A DNA stretch of 64,000 bases from the NCBI GenBank assembly GCA_900469625.1, contig UBXV01000005.1, positions 231,844 through 295,843 on the forward strand. The letters are read 5' to 3'. The notes beneath the pieces were generated by a model. That model was not told where the DNA came from. It did no database searches and worked only from the letters and a program-made list of their open reading frames with translations. Below, piece after piece: positions 27,397 through 36,802 of the stretch. The stretch's first letter is position 1. Each line of letters begins with the position of its first letter. The translations under genes were made by a program, and so were the position numbers. The stretch comes from Hyphomicrobiales bacterium (GTDB taxonomy: Bacteria > Pseudomonadota > Alphaproteobacteria > Rhizobiales > Rhizobiaceae).

Positions 27397-27714
27397 ATGC
27401 AACGCAATGTGATCCGTGTCCTCGCTCGAGCCGTCATGTTGGCGGCCGCAGTGACGGCGCATCCAAACCCTGCCGCTTCGCAAGTCGCGGCCAGCTGCGC
27501 CCAGCGATCGGAAGTGATTGAATTTCTGTTGCGACAGTATCAGGAAAGGCCGGCGGGGATCGGATTGATCAACCCGCATGCGGTGATGGAGTTTTACGCC
27601 GCCGACAGCGGCACCTGGACCCTCGTCGTCACGGATGTCAACGGTCGAAGCTGCGTCGTTCTCGCGGGCAAGAGCTGGGAGGTCCTGCCGCCCCAGCCGG
27701 TGCCAAAGGCCTGA
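27397..27714 (+). CDS. Small exported protein, unknown function
   Basis: 105 residues. N-terminal signal peptide (MQRNVIRVLARAVMLAAAVTAHPNPAASQ), then a compact conserved-looking region with two cysteines (ASCAQRSEVIEFLLRQYQER and GRSCVVLAGKSWE) that could form one disulfide. AGGTGG ribosome site before the ATG. I recognise the pattern as a rhizobial hypothetical family but cannot name a function. It is convergent with rkpK; the 87 bases between them hold an inverted GC-rich stretch but no clear terminator. Confidence 0.75.
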   Translation: MQRNVIRVLARAVMLAAAVTAHPNPAASQVAASCAQRSEVIEFLLRQYQERPAGIGLINPHAVMEFYAADSGTWTLVVTDVNGRSCVVLAGKSWEVLPPQPVPKA

Positions 27715-27801
27715 AGCGCGTGTGCTGCAAGCCTGTTACCGGCGATGATCGGTGGCTATTGCCGGGCAGGGCGCCCGGCAAACATTTCCCGTTGACGGGT
27801 G

Positions 27802-29115
27802 TTACTGCGGTCGTCCGACGCTGGCATAGGCAAAGCCATGCTTTGCCACCTCGTCCGGACGGTAGATGTTCCTGAGATCGACCAGGACCGGTTCCTTCAT
27901 CACCGACTTCAGCCGCCGGAAATCGAGCGCGCGGAACTCGTTCCATTCGGTCACGATCACCAGCACGTCGGCTTCCGTCGCGGCCTCATAGGGATCCTTG
28001 GCATAGTCCATGCCCTCGATCAGCTTGCGGGCGTTGTCCATGCCCTCGGGATCGTAGCCGACGACGTGGGCGCCGGCGTCCTGTAGCGTCTGGACCACGG
28101 TGATGGCAGGGCTGTCGCGCATGTCGTCGGTGTTCGGCTTGAAGGTGAGGCCGAGCACGGCGACCTTGCGCCCGCGCACGTCGCCGCCGGCCGCCGCGAT
28201 CACCTTGCGGCCCATGGCACGCTTGCGGTTGTCGTTGATGGCGACGGTGGTCTCGACGAGGCGCACCGGGCTGTCGAAGTCCTGCGCGGTCTTGACCAGC
28301 GCCAGCGTGTCCTTCGGAAAGCAGGAGCCGCCATAGCCGGGACCCGCATGCAGGAACTTGCCGCCGATGCGGCCATCGAGGCCGATGCCACGGGCCACGT
28401 CCTGGACGTTGGCATCGACCTTCTCGCAGAGGTCGGCCATCTCGTTGATGAAGGTGATCTTCATCGCCAGGAACGCGTTGCCGGCATATTTGATCAGCTC
28501 GGAGGTGCGCCGCGAGGTGAAGACCAGCGGTGCCTGGTTGAGGTAGAGCGGACGGTAGACCTCGGTCATGACGTCACGGGCGCGCCCGTCATCGTCGGCA
28601 AGGCCGATAACGATGCGGTCGGGCCGCTTGAAGTCCTCGATCGCTGCACCTTCGCGCAGGAATTCCGGATTGGAGACGACGGCGAAATCGGCGTTGGGAT
28701 TGGTTTCGCGGATGATGCGCTCGACCTCGTCGCCGGTGCCGACCGGGACCGTCGACTTCGTCACGATCACCGTAAAGCCCTTGAGGTTGACGGCAATCTC
28801 GCGGGCTGCGGCATAGACGTAGGAAAGGTCGGCATGGCCGTCGCCGCGCCGCGACGGCGTGCCGACGGCGATGAAGATCACGTCGCTGTCGGCCACCGCC
28901 GAAACGAGATCCGTGGTAAACGACAACCGGCCGGACTGGACGTTGCTGGCGACAAGCTGCTCGAGGCCCGGTTCGAAGATCGGGATATGCCCCTGCATCA
29001 GCGCATCGATCTTGCTTTCGTCCTTGTCGAGACAGACCACGTCATGGCCGAAATCGGCAAAACACACACCCGATACAAGGCCGACATAGCCGGCGCCGAT
29101 CATCGTGACTTTCAT
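27802..29115 (-). CDS. rkpK: UDP-glucose 6-dehydrogenase
   Basis: Oxidises UDP-glucose twice with NAD to UDP-glucuronate, a precursor for K-antigen, exopolysaccharide and LPS sugars. 437 residues. Rossmann start MKVTMIGAGYVGLVSG, GTP region IAVGTPS, STVPVGT, the catalytic cysteine Cys265 in YGGSCFPKD and the C-terminal domain with GLTFKPNTDDMRDSP are all visible. In Sinorhizobium rkpK is paired with lpsL as here. lpsL lies upstream on the same strand with 65 bases between them, so both are probably one transcript. Confidence 0.94.
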   Translation of the reverse strand: MKVTMIGAGYVGLVSGVCFADFGHDVVCLDKDESKIDALMQGHIPIFEPGLEQLVASNVQSGRLSFTTDLVSAVADSDVIFIAVGTPSRRGDGHADLSYVYAAAREIAVNLKGFTVIVTKSTVPVGTGDEVERIIRETNPNADFAVVSNPEFLREGAAIEDFKRPDRIVIGLADDDGRARDVMTEVYRPLYLNQAPLVFTSRRTSELIKYAGNAFLAMKITFINEMADLCEKVDANVQDVARGIGLDGRIGGKFLHAGPGYGGSCFPKDTLALVKTAQDFDSPVRLVETTVAINDNRKRAMGRKVIAAAGGDVRGRKVAVLGLTFKPNTDDMRDSPAITVVQTLQDAGAHVVGYDPEGMDNARKLIEGMDYAKDPYEAATEADVLVIVTEWNEFRALDFRRLKSVMKEPVLVDLRNIYRPDEVAKHGFAYASVGRPQ

Positions 29116-29180
29116 CTGCTCTTCCTTTTGTTGCGAGAGCTTCGCCCATGCAGAACACCGTCGGCGGCAGACGCCGCCGA

Positions 29181-30203
29181 TCAGGCCTTTTCAGCACGAC
29201 CGTAATATTCGTCATACCATGCCGCAAAGCGCGAGACGCCATCGTCCACCGAAATCGACGGCTTGAAATCGGTGAGCGCCTCCAGCAGATCCGGAGAGGC
29301 GTAGGTGCGCGGCACGTCGCCCTGCTGCATCGGCAGCATGTTGCGAAGCGCCGGACGGCCGACGGCCTTTTCGATCGTCTCGATGAAGGTCATCAGTTCG
29401 ACCGGCTGGCCGCCGCCGATGTTGACCACGCGGAACGGCGCCTGCAGCGACAGCGTGTCCGCGGCCTTTTCGGATGGCACCCGGTTTTCCTCGGAGGGGA
29501 CGACATGGGAGAGCCGCAGGATGCCTTCGACCAGATCGTCGATATAGGTGAAGTCGCGGCTCATGCGGCCTTCGCCGTAGATGTCGATCGGCCTGTCATT
29601 GTGAATGGCATCGATGAACTTGAACAGCGCCATGTCAGGCCTGCCCCACGGGCCGTAGACCGTGAAGAAACGGAAGGCAGTCGTCGGCACCTTGTAGAGA
29701 TGGGCGTAGCTGTGCGCCATCAGCTCCATCGATTTCTTCGTCGCCGCATAGATCGTCATCGGTTCGTCGGCGCGGTCGGTCTCGGCGAACGGGACCTTCT
29801 CGTTTGCGCCGTAGATCGATGAGGTCGAGGCCAGCATCAGGTGCTTCGGGCCAATTTCGCGCGCCAGCTCCAGCATGTTCCAGGAGCCGATGAGGTTGGA
29901 ATCGACATAGGCCTTGGGGTTTTCGAGGCTGTAGCGGACGCCCGCCTGGGCGGCCAGGTGGATGATGACTTCGGGCTCGGCAAGCTCTGCCGCACGGTTC
30001 AGCGCGTCGCGATCCTCCAGCATGCCGACAACAGCCTTGAAGCCGTTCGAACGGGCGAGGATCGCGTGCCGCTGTTCCTTGAGCGTCACGTCGTAATAGG
30101 GCGTCATGCCGTCGAAACCGACGACGAAATGTCCCTCGTCGATCAGGCGCTTGGCAAGGTGAAAACCGATGAAGCCGGCCGTGCCGGTGATGAGGTAGCG
30201 CAA
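29181..30203 (-). CDS. lpsL: UDP-glucuronate 4-epimerase (NAD-dependent SDR)
   Basis: Converts UDP-glucuronate to UDP-galacturonate for LPS core and surface polysaccharides. 340 residues, extended SDR. NAD site [10 protein letters not shown] at the N-terminus, serine in ASTSSIYG, catalytic Tyr152 and Lys156 in IYAATKKS, and [13 protein letters not shown], the usual substrate-loop of this epimerase family. It lies directly upstream of rkpK, so the product of one enzyme is the substrate of the other. Known Sinorhizobium lpsL mutants have altered LPS (family knowledge). Confidence 0.93.
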   Translation of the reverse strand: MRYLITGTAGFIGFHLAKRLIDEGHFVVGFDGMTPYYDVTLKEQRHAILARSNGFKAVVGMLEDRDALNRAAELAEPEVIIHLAAQAGVRYSLENPKAYVDSNLIGSWNMLELAREIGPKHLMLASTSSIYGANEKVPFAETDRADEPMTIYAATKKSMELMAHSYAHLYKVPTTAFRFFTVYGPWGRPDMALFKFIDAIHNDRPIDIYGEGRMSRDFTYIDDLVEGILRLSHVVPSEENRVPSEKAADTLSLQAPFRVVNIGGGQPVELMTFIETIEKAVGRPALRNMLPMQQGDVPRTYASPDLLEALTDFKPSISVDDGVSRFAAWYDEYYGRAEKA

Positions 30204-30272
30204 GACGATATCCCCAGATTGCGTTGTCGCGCGTTCATACGAAGAAAGCGGGGCGATGGAAAGCCGAAACCG

Positions 30273-30605
30273 TTACTCCGGGACGCGGTCCAGCCCTTGC
30301 TGCAGGGCGGACAGGATCGACATCGCCTGGCCGGCATACTGGCTGATCCAGCGATTGTGGATGGCCTGGATCGGCATGGCGTTCAAGTGGTTCCAGCGCT
30401 CGCGGCCCTCGCGTTGGACGATCACGAGATCGGCCTCCTCGAGGACTTTCAGGTGCTGCATCACGGTGCAGCGGTCGAGGCTGGAAAACTGCTCGCAGAG
30501 CATGCCGGTCGTCTGCGCCTTGTTCTTGAGCGCATCGAGGATCTGCCGGCGCAGGCCGTTGGCGAGTGCCTTGAAAACGAGGTCGTCTTTCGAATCGGTT
30601 GACAT
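30273..30605 (-). CDS. ArsR-family transcriptional regulator
   Basis: 110 residues, a single winged-helix domain: DLVFKALANGLRRQILDALK is the usual helix 1-2 start of ArsR proteins, the recognition helix lies in CTVMQHLKVLEEADLVIVQREG, and the wing follows. No ArsR-type metal-binding CxC is seen; the two cysteines (LCEQF, DRCTV) flank the DNA-binding helix. This belongs to the subgroup paired with AHSA1/SRPBCC genes. It is divergent from such a gene with 49 bases between. A perfect 8-bp palindrome overlaps its own start codon, which predicts autoregulation. Confidence 0.9.
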   Translation of the reverse strand: MSTDSKDDLVFKALANGLRRQILDALKNKAQTTGMLCEQFSSLDRCTVMQHLKVLEEADLVIVQREGRERWNHLNAMPIQAIHNRWISQYAGQAMSILSALQQGLDRVPE

Positions 30606-30623
30606 GTTATATTTCTATAACAT
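30604..30623. promoter_or_regulatory. Palindromic operator between arsR and AHSA1 genes
   Basis: Perfect inverted repeat ATGTTATA-TTTC-TATAACAT (30604-30611 and 30616-30623). It overlaps the ArsR start codon and sits 32 bases before the ATG of the divergent AHSA1 gene, so one bound dimer could control both. ArsR proteins typically bind such AT-rich dyads. Confidence 0.75.
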
Positions 30624-30654
30624 ATGCTGTGTCAGCACAATGGGAGAAGAGGTC

Positions 30655-31137
30655 ATGTCTTTCGAGTTTCGCGTGAATGGGCGCATCGACCGGCCTGTCG
30701 CCGAGGTCTTCGATGCCGTCGTCAACCCGGATCAGATCAGCAAGTACTTCGTGACGCTCGGCGGGGTCAGCGGCCCGCTGGTCGCCGGCAGCACTGTGAC
30801 GTGGTGGGGCAACGTACCGATCGAGGTCGAGACGGTGGAGCCACCCGAGCGCATCGTCTTTCGCTGGGATGCCATGGTGGAGAAGGGGGAGGAGCCGTAC
30901 CGCACCAATGTCGAAATGCGCTTTAAGGCGCTCGAAGATGGCGCGACCATGGTGACGATCGCCGAGACCGGCTGGCGCGAGAACGCCCGCGGCCAGAAGA
31001 GTTCCTACATGAATTGCGAGGGATGGTCGCAGATGCTGGCCTGCATGAAGGCGTGGCTCGAATACGGCATCAACCTGCGCCAGGGATATTACGTCAGCGA
31101 GTTGTCCGGGCAGCCGGCTACGGAATCAGGGATTTAA
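30655..31137 (+). CDS. SRPBCC/AHSA1-family protein
   Basis: 160 residues with a START-like fold. Typical blocks are visible: RIDRPVAEVFDAVVNPDQISKYF at the start, IEVETVEPPERIVFRWD in the middle and CEGWSQMLACMKAWLE near the end. These proteins bind hydrophobic ligands; the ligand is unknown. The ATG at 30655 follows GGGAGAAGAGG. It forms a module with the divergent ArsR regulator and the VOC gene 13 bases downstream. Such ArsR-AHSA1-VOC groups are common, and a small-molecule stress or detoxification role is inferred from context only. Confidence 0.88.
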   Translation: MSFEFRVNGRIDRPVAEVFDAVVNPDQISKYFVTLGGVSGPLVAGSTVTWWGNVPIEVETVEPPERIVFRWDAMVEKGEEPYRTNVEMRFKALEDGATMVTIAETGWRENARGQKSSYMNCEGWSQMLACMKAWLEYGINLRQGYYVSELSGQPATESGI

Positions 31138-31150
31138 GGGAGGTCACGCA

Positions 31151-31507
31151 ATGGCAATGACAGGTGGTATCAATATCGCGATGAAAGTGCCTTCGCATCA
31201 GTACGAGGCGGTTGTCGCCTTTTACCGCGATACAGTGGGTCTCGAGCCTTTCGACGAGAAGGCGCCGGCCAAGGGCTTTATCCTCGGTCCCAACCGGCTC
31301 TGGATCGACGAAGCGCCGAACTTCAGCCAGGCCGAGGTATGGCTTGAGCTCTTCACCGACGACCATGAGGCAGCGCTCGGCGGACTTGCGGAAAAAGGGG
31401 TCGTGCGCTGCGATGCGGTGGAGGACCTTGGCGAAGGCTTTCGCGGCGGCTGGATCATGAACCCGGCCAACATCGTACACATGGTGCGAACGCCGGACGC
31501 CTGGTAG
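31151..31507 (+). CDS. VOC-superfamily (glyoxalase-like) protein
   Basis: 118 residues, one or two beta-alpha-beta-beta-beta units. Motifs: VAFYRDTVGLEPFD, the usual start of the VOC fold, then EVWLELFTDD and GGWIMNPANIVHMV near the C-terminus. Possible metal ligands (Glu in WLELFTD, His at the end) cannot be assigned with confidence. Good ribosome site GGGAGG. It lies 13 bases after the AHSA1 gene, so both are under the same ArsR operator. Substrate unknown. Confidence 0.85.
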   Translation: MAMTGGINIAMKVPSHQYEAVVAFYRDTVGLEPFDEKAPAKGFILGPNRLWIDEAPNFSQAEVWLELFTDDHEAALGGLAEKGVVRCDAVEDLGEGFRGGWIMNPANIVHMVRTPDAW

Positions 31508-31523
31508 GCGCCCGGCATCGAGA

Positions 31524-32261
31524 TCAATACATCAGCGGTTCGCCGGCGTTTGCCGGTGTCGACATCGGGGCAAGCATCTCGTTCACCGGTGCTTCAGCCT
31601 GAAGCACGACGACGCGCGAATCCTTCGGCACGCGGTTGTAGAGGTCGATGATATCGGGGTTGAAGAGCCGGATACAGCCACTCGAAACCGCCTTGCCGAT
31701 CGACCAGGCCTCGGTGGTGCCGTGGATACGAAACAGGGTGTCCCGGTCGCCCTGGAAGAGGTAGAGCGCGCGCGGCCCGAGCGGGTTGCGCACGCCTGGT
31801 TCCATGCCGCCGGCAAGCGGGCCGTAGCGCTCCGGTTCGCGCGCGACCATGCTGGACGTGGGCGTCCAGCGCGGCCATTCGGCCTTGCGGCCGATGCGCG
31901 CCTCGCCTTCGAATTCGAGACCTGCCTTGCCGACGCCGATGCCGTAACGCATTGCCATGCCGCCGTCCTGAACGAGGTAGAGGAAGCGGTTCTGGGTGTC
32001 GATCACGATCGTGCCCGGCGGCTCATGCGTCGCATAGGCGACCTGCTGGCGCAGATAGCGGGTATCGACCTTGCTGATGTCGATGGCATCGAGCGGAAAC
32101 TTCTCATCCGGCTTCGGCCCGTACATCGCGACATAGTAGGGATCGGGTCCCTTCGGCTTCGCCGGTCCGCCGCTGGTCACGCAGCCTGCGAGCGTGGCGG
32201 TGGCAAGAAGAAGGGCGAAGAGCTGCGCCAAGCGGCCGGCGCTGTTCCGGGACACACACAT
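31524..32261 (-). CDS. L,D-transpeptidase lipoprotein (YkuD)
   Basis: 245 residues. A lipoprotein signal (ALLLATATLAGC, lipobox LAGC) anchors it. The YkuD catalytic block is intact: HGTTEAWSIG followed by SSGCIRLFNPD, with the catalytic cysteine in SGC. It makes 3-3 cross-links in peptidoglycan or attaches proteins to it. In Rhizobiales several such enzymes shape polar growth. The ATG at 32261 begins the signal sequence; an upstream frame to 32426 has no homology. Divergent from recO. Confidence 0.9.
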   Translation of the reverse strand: MCVSRNSAGRLAQLFALLLATATLAGCVTSGGPAKPKGPDPYYVAMYGPKPDEKFPLDAIDISKVDTRYLRQQVAYATHEPPGTIVIDTQNRFLYLVQDGGMAMRYGIGVGKAGLEFEGEARIGRKAEWPRWTPTSSMVAREPERYGPLAGGMEPGVRNPLGPRALYLFQGDRDTLFRIHGTTEAWSIGKAVSSGCIRLFNPDIIDLYNRVPKDSRVVVLQAEAPVNEMLAPMSTPANAGEPLMY

Positions 32262-32508
32262 AATCGGATCAATATTCCTGCTGATTGCATTGCATGAAGG
32301 AGCGGACGTTGCCGCCGTGTAGTGCCGTTCTAACGCCGAACATGGCCTCGGGTGGGCGCGAATGTGGCAAAAAAGAGGCAATCGGTGTGTGTGGCGACGA
32401 GTGTAGCCGAAAGGCGACAGTTGCAAGCTGCGCGAAAAGCCGCCGTCGTCGACGCCCGACGGGCTTCATTGCTTGATCCTCTTTCCATCGCGGGTGTATG
32501 CCTTTTCC

Positions 32509-33255
32509 ATGCAATGGAGCGATCAGGCCATCATTCTCGGGATCAGGCGGCACGGCGAAAGCTCTGCCATCGCCGAAGTCATGACCGCGTCCCGCGGCCG
32601 GCATCTCGGCATGGTCCGGTCCGGTCGTTCGCGCGCCATGCAGCCCGTCCTGCAGCCGGGAAACACGGTCGAATTGACGTGGCGGGCGCGGCTCGACGAG
32701 CACATGGGCGAGTTCCGCATCGAGCCGCTCGAACTGCGCGCAGCAAGGCTGATGGAGGCGGCAACGTCGGTCTATGGCATCCAGGCCTTGGGCGCGCTTC
32801 TGCGCCTGCTGCCGGAGCGCGATCCGCATCCCCATCTCTACGAGGCGCTCGCGGTCATCGTCGACCATCTGGAAGATCCGGCCGATGCCGGCGAGCTCTT
32901 TGTCCGCTTCGAGCTCGCCGTCCTGAACGACCTCGGTTTCGGGCTTGACCTGACCGAGTGTGTGGCGACCGGCGTGCGCGAAGATCTTGCCTATGTCTCG
33001 CCGAAGTCGGGAAGGGCGGTCTGTCGGGCGGCCGGTACGCCCTATGCCGACCGCATGCTGGCACTGCCGGAATTTCTAGCACTCGAGGCGCGACGTGCGG
33101 CCGATCATGACAGCCTTGCCGCCGCCTTTCGGTTGACGGCCTTCTTCCTCAACCGCCATGTCTATGAGCCGCGCGGCCTCAAGGTCTCGTCCGCGCGCGA
33201 TGGTTTCGTCAACGCCGCGCTGAAGGCATTGAAGCCTTCCTCATCCGCCGCGTGA
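32509..33255 (+). CDS. recO: DNA repair protein RecO
   Basis: A recombination mediator acting with RecF/RecR. 248 residues: an N-terminal OB fold ([39 protein letters not shown] region) and a helical C-terminal domain with NDLGFGLDL, typical of RecO. The start at 32509 begins the homology. The stop TGA overlaps a GTG, but the next gene more likely starts at 33270. In many bacteria recO follows era directly. Here about 11.8 kb of other genes separates them. Confidence 0.93.
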   Translation: MQWSDQAIILGIRRHGESSAIAEVMTASRGRHLGMVRSGRSRAMQPVLQPGNTVELTWRARLDEHMGEFRIEPLELRAARLMEAATSVYGIQALGALLRLLPERDPHPHLYEALAVIVDHLEDPADAGELFVRFELAVLNDLGFGLDLTECVATGVREDLAYVSPKSGRAVCRAAGTPYADRMLALPEFLALEARRAADHDSLAAAFRLTAFFLNRHVYEPRGLKVSSARDGFVNAALKALKPSSSAA

Positions 33256-33269
33256 GCAAGGAGCATTCG

Positions 33270-33779
33270 ATGTATCAAGAGCTTTTTCCCGGCATGCCGG
33301 TGTCGGGCATCGGCGTGCTGCCGCTCGATCGTGTCGCCCGCGACGGCGGCCTCAAGGTGATGCAGGATCTCTTGAAAGGTGACCTGCCGGCGCCGCCGAT
33401 GTCGGCGACGCTCAAGTTCGGCCTGACCGAGGTCGAGGAAGGGCGCGTGGTTTTCAAGGGACTGCCGACCGAGGAGCATCTGAACCCGCTCGGAACCGTG
33501 CATGGCGGCTGGACGGCGACGGTAATGGATTCGGCGCTTGGCTGCGCCGTCTTCACCACCCTGAAGCCGGGCGAGGGGTACACCACCGTCGAGTTCAAGG
33601 TGAACCTGGTGCGGCTCCTGCTTCCCGGCATGGGTGAGGTCTTCTGCGAAGGCAAGATCGTCCACCGCGGCCGAACCATCGCGACGTCGGAGGCCTGGCT
33701 GCGCGACGGGCGTGGCAAGCTGTTGGCGCATGGTACTGAAACCTGTGCGATTTTCCCGATCGACAATCTGCGCCGATAA
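33270..33779 (+). CDS. PaaI-family hotdog thioesterase
   Basis: 169 residues. The hotdog fold marker NPLGTVHGGWTATVMDSALGCAVF has the HGG motif and the following acidic residue that place and activate the thioester. YTTVEFKVNLVRLLLPG is the second conserved block. It hydrolyses acyl-CoA or related thioesters; substrate unknown. The ATG at 33270 has a textbook AAGGAG seven bases upstream. An in-frame GTG at 33252 overlaps the recO stop. It is likely cotranscribed with recO. Confidence 0.9.
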   Translation: MYQELFPGMPVSGIGVLPLDRVARDGGLKVMQDLLKGDLPAPPMSATLKFGLTEVEEGRVVFKGLPTEEHLNPLGTVHGGWTATVMDSALGCAVFTTLKPGEGYTTVEFKVNLVRLLLPGMGEVFCEGKIVHRGRTIATSEAWLRDGRGKLLAHGTETCAIFPIDNLRR

Positions 33780-33970
33780 TGGCGGATCACAAAGGTCCCA
33801 CTCCGGCGGTCGGATGATCGTCGGACGCCCGCGCCCGTCATCGGGCGCGACAACAGAATTTATCCATTTGCGCGAAGAGATCTGGGTGCTCAACCGTCTA
33901 TGCCTTTGGCGGCCGTGCAAATATCTGTATGGTCGCGCTCGGCTCGACAATTGCGCTGCCAGGGGAAAAC

Positions 33971-36793
33971 ATGATTGAACTGATTGCCTTAGTCGCGTTT
34001 GCTCTGGCGCTTTCCGCCTTCGTCAGGGGGCGTCAGACCGCGGAACGGTTGGACAGCGAAGTCACCGCGCTCAAGAAAGAAATCGCGCGGCTGAGCGCTT
34101 CGGGTCTTGCACCGTCGGACGGTGCCGTTGCCTCGCTCGAGCCGGCTGCAAATGCCGATGCTTCCGCCGAGACGACGATCGAAGACGACGAGAGCGTCGA
34201 AGGTCTATCGGCAAGCGCACGGGAAGGCGCAAGGATCTTCGGCGATGCCGAAGCGCCGCAACCGGAAAGCACGGCCGACGAGGTGTTGGCGGCGCGTGCC
34301 GAGGCAGACCCCGTCGCCGTGGAGCAACCGAGCCCGAAGGAGAGCCTGGAAAGCCGCCTCGGCGCGCGCTGGGCGGTCTGGGTCGGCGGTATTGCGCTCG
34401 CGCTCGGCGGCGTCTTCATGGTCAAGTATTCGATCGACGCCGGCCTCCTGAGCCCCGCAGTCCGGCTGACGCTCGCAGCCCTCTTCGGGCTGCTTCTGGC
34501 CGCGGGCGGCGAAGTCATTCGCCGTCGCGCAGTACCAGTCATCGCCAACGAATTCCAGAACGCGATGATCCCCGGCATTCTCACGGCCGCCGGTGCCGTT
34601 ACGCTTTTCGGTGTCGCCTATGCGGCCTACGACATCTATGGCTACATCGGCACGACGACGGCCTTCGTCCTGCTGGCGTTGATTTCGCTTGCGACCGTCG
34701 GTCTGTCGCTGCTGCACGGGCAGGCGCTGGCAGGCCTTGGCCTGCTCGCCTCGCTGGTCACGCCGCTCCTGGTCTCCAGTGATGCGCCGCGCCCCTGGGT
34801 TCTCTTCGGCTTCCTGTCGATCGTCTGGCTGGCGACGCTTTTGGCGTCGCGTTTGCGGCGCTGGATGGTGGTGCCGACGCTTGCCAATGTCGGCATCGGG
34901 CTTTGGGGGCTTGCCTATGTCACTGCCGTCTCGCCCTTCGAGGCGATGCCTGTCGCCTTCGCGCTCTTGGTGATGCTCCTGGGTGTCGGTTTCGTTTGGC
35001 CCGGCGCCGAAACGGATGCGCCCGATGCGCCGCTGCCGACGCCGACGAACCGCCCGGTTGTCGTCGCAGGCGCATGGGAGAAGCTGTTTACGCCGGCCTA
35101 TGCGGCAATCAGCGTGTCTGCAGCCATTGTCGCGACCGTTCTGGCGTTGATCTTCATCAGCCCGGCGGTCAGCGCCGTGAGCTATCCCGTCAAGGAGTTC
35201 TTCGTCGTCATCGCGGCGCTGGCAGCCCTCGGCGCCTGGCGGACGAATGGCGTCTATCCCGCACTTCTGGCTGCCCTCGGTGCGATCGCCGGCATCGCCA
35301 GCCTGACGGCACTGAGCGGCGTGCTTGCCTATCTCGATCCTTCGCTTGCGGGTGTCTCGCCTGATATTGTTCTTCCGAGCCGGACCGCAACCCTGACGGC
35401 GCTGCTGCTGGCAACACTGTTCGTGCTGTTCGGTGCGTCGGTTCTTGCCCGGCACCTGCGCGAACATCCGCAATTCGCCATCCTGTGGGCCGGCATTGCT
35501 GCCGCCGTTCCGGTCGCTCTGACGACGATGTCGTTCCTGATGACCGGCAATTACGCCTTCGACCTGCCGCACGGCCTCTACTCGCTCGTCGTCGGCGGCG
35601 GTCTGCTGGTGCTTGCCGATTGGCTCTATCGTCGCGATGGCGAAACTGAAGGCATTGATATCGCTGCGAGCATTCTTGTCGGCGGCTCCTTTGCGCTGTT
35701 TGTCATTGCCCTGCACGCCTGGACCGAAGGCCTTGCGACCACGCTCGCGATCGCGCTGCTCGGGACCGCCTATGCGGTTGCGACCCGTGTTCGCACCTGG
35801 CCGATCCTGCCCTGGGTCACCGGAGCGGCGGCGATCGTCGTTCTCGGCCGCATCGCCTCGGAGCCGACGATCGTCGGCGCGCAAAACCTCGGCACAATGC
35901 CGGTGTTCAACGCGTTGTTGCCGGGCTACGGCATTCCGGCGCTGCTGCTCGTCGCGTCCGCCTATCTCGTCCGCGCCTGGCCGGACGCGCGGGTACGTAA
36001 CCTGTTGCAGGCGCTGGCAAGCCTTTTCGTGCTGCTGACGCTGGCGATCCTCGTCCGCCATGCCATGAACGGCGGCGTGCTCGACAGCGCAGTGCCCACG
36101 CTCGGCGAACAGTCGATCTACACCTTGCTGGCGATCGGCGCCTCCGGCGTGTTCATGACGCTCGACATGAAGTCGCCAAGTCCGGTCTTCCGCTATGGCG
36201 GCATGGCGCTCGGCGTGCTCTCGATGCTGTCGGTGTTGTCGGCGCATCTCTTCGGGCTCAATCCCTACTTCAGCGGCGAGCTGCTCGGGCGCATTCCGTT
36301 CTTCGACCTGCTGTTGATCGGCTATCTCCTGCCTGGTGTCGGCTATGCCGCTCTCGCCTGGTATGCCCGCGACAAGCGCCCGCTGCCCTATGTCATGGCG
36401 CTCGCCGTCAGCGGCGCGATCCTTGCCTTCGCCTGGGCGACGCTTTCGGTCCGGCGCCTCTGGCAGGGCGAGAACGTCGTCGACTGGAAGGGCTTCCTGC
36501 AGGGCGAGACCTACACCTATTCCGTCGTCTGGCTGTTGCTCGGCGTCGTTCTGCTGGTGCTCGGTTCGCGCTTCAATGCCAAAAGCATTCGCATTGCCTC
36601 GGCCGTCCTCGTCTTCATCGCCGTGCTGAAGGTCTTCCTGATCGACATGTCCAATCTCGAAGGCTTCCTGCGTGCGTTGTCGTTTATCGGTCTCGGTGGC
36701 GTCCTGATCGGCATCGGACTGTTTTACCAGAAGATCCTGTCGGGCGTCGACGTGACGCGGCAGCCGTCTGCCGTGCCCACGCAGCCACAATAG
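33971..36793 (+). CDS. DUF2339 polytopic membrane protein
   Basis: A very large membrane protein of 940 residues. Layout: one N-terminal membrane helix (about 1-18), a coiled-coil or charged segment with many E and K residues (about 25-130), then about two dozen hydrophobic helices from about residue 140 (SRLGARWAVWVGGIALALGG, a DUF2339 hallmark) to the end, with short polar loops. Family function unknown; it is often placed in envelope-stress contexts. ATG 33971 follows AGGGG. The reverse strand carries an 1118-codon open frame across this gene, a GC artefact. Downstream is the HD-domain gene, 9 bases away, probably in the same transcript. Confidence 0.88.
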   Translation: MIELIALVAFALALSAFVRGRQTAERLDSEVTALKKEIARLSASGLAPSDGAVASLEPAANADASAETTIEDDESVEGLSASAREGARIFGDAEAPQPESTADEVLAARAEADPVAVEQPSPKESLESRLGARWAVWVGGIALALGGVFMVKYSIDAGLLSPAVRLTLAALFGLLLAAGGEVIRRRAVPVIANEFQNAMIPGILTAAGAVTLFGVAYAAYDIYGYIGTTTAFVLLALISLATVGLSLLHGQALAGLGLLASLVTPLLVSSDAPRPWVLFGFLSIVWLATLLASRLRRWMVVPTLANVGIGLWGLAYVTAVSPFEAMPVAFALLVMLLGVGFVWPGAETDAPDAPLPTPTNRPVVVAGAWEKLFTPAYAAISVSAAIVATVLALIFISPAVSAVSYPVKEFFVVIAALAALGAWRTNGVYPALLAALGAIAGIASLTALSGVLAYLDPSLAGVSPDIVLPSRTATLTALLLATLFVLFGASVLARHLREHPQFAILWAGIAAAVPVALTTMSFLMTGNYAFDLPHGLYSLVVGGGLLVLADWLYRRDGETEGIDIAASILVGGSFALFVIALHAWTEGLATTLAIALLGTAYAVATRVRTWPILPWVTGAAAIVVLGRIASEPTIVGAQNLGTMPVFNALLPGYGIPALLLVASAYLVRAWPDARVRNLLQALASLFVLLTLAILVRHAMNGGVLDSAVPTLGEQSIYTLLAIGASGVFMTLDMKSPSPVFRYGGMALGVLSMLSVLSAHLFGLNPYFSGELLGRIPFFDLLLIGYLLPGVGYAALAWYARDKRPLPYVMALAVSGAILAFAWATLSVRRLWQGENVVDWKGFLQGETYTYSVVWLLLGVVLLVLGSRFNAKSIRIASAVLVFIAVLKVFLIDMSNLEGFLRALSFIGLGGVLIGIGLFYQKILSGVDVTRQPSAVPTQPQ

Positions 36794-36802
36794 GAAACAG
36801 TG

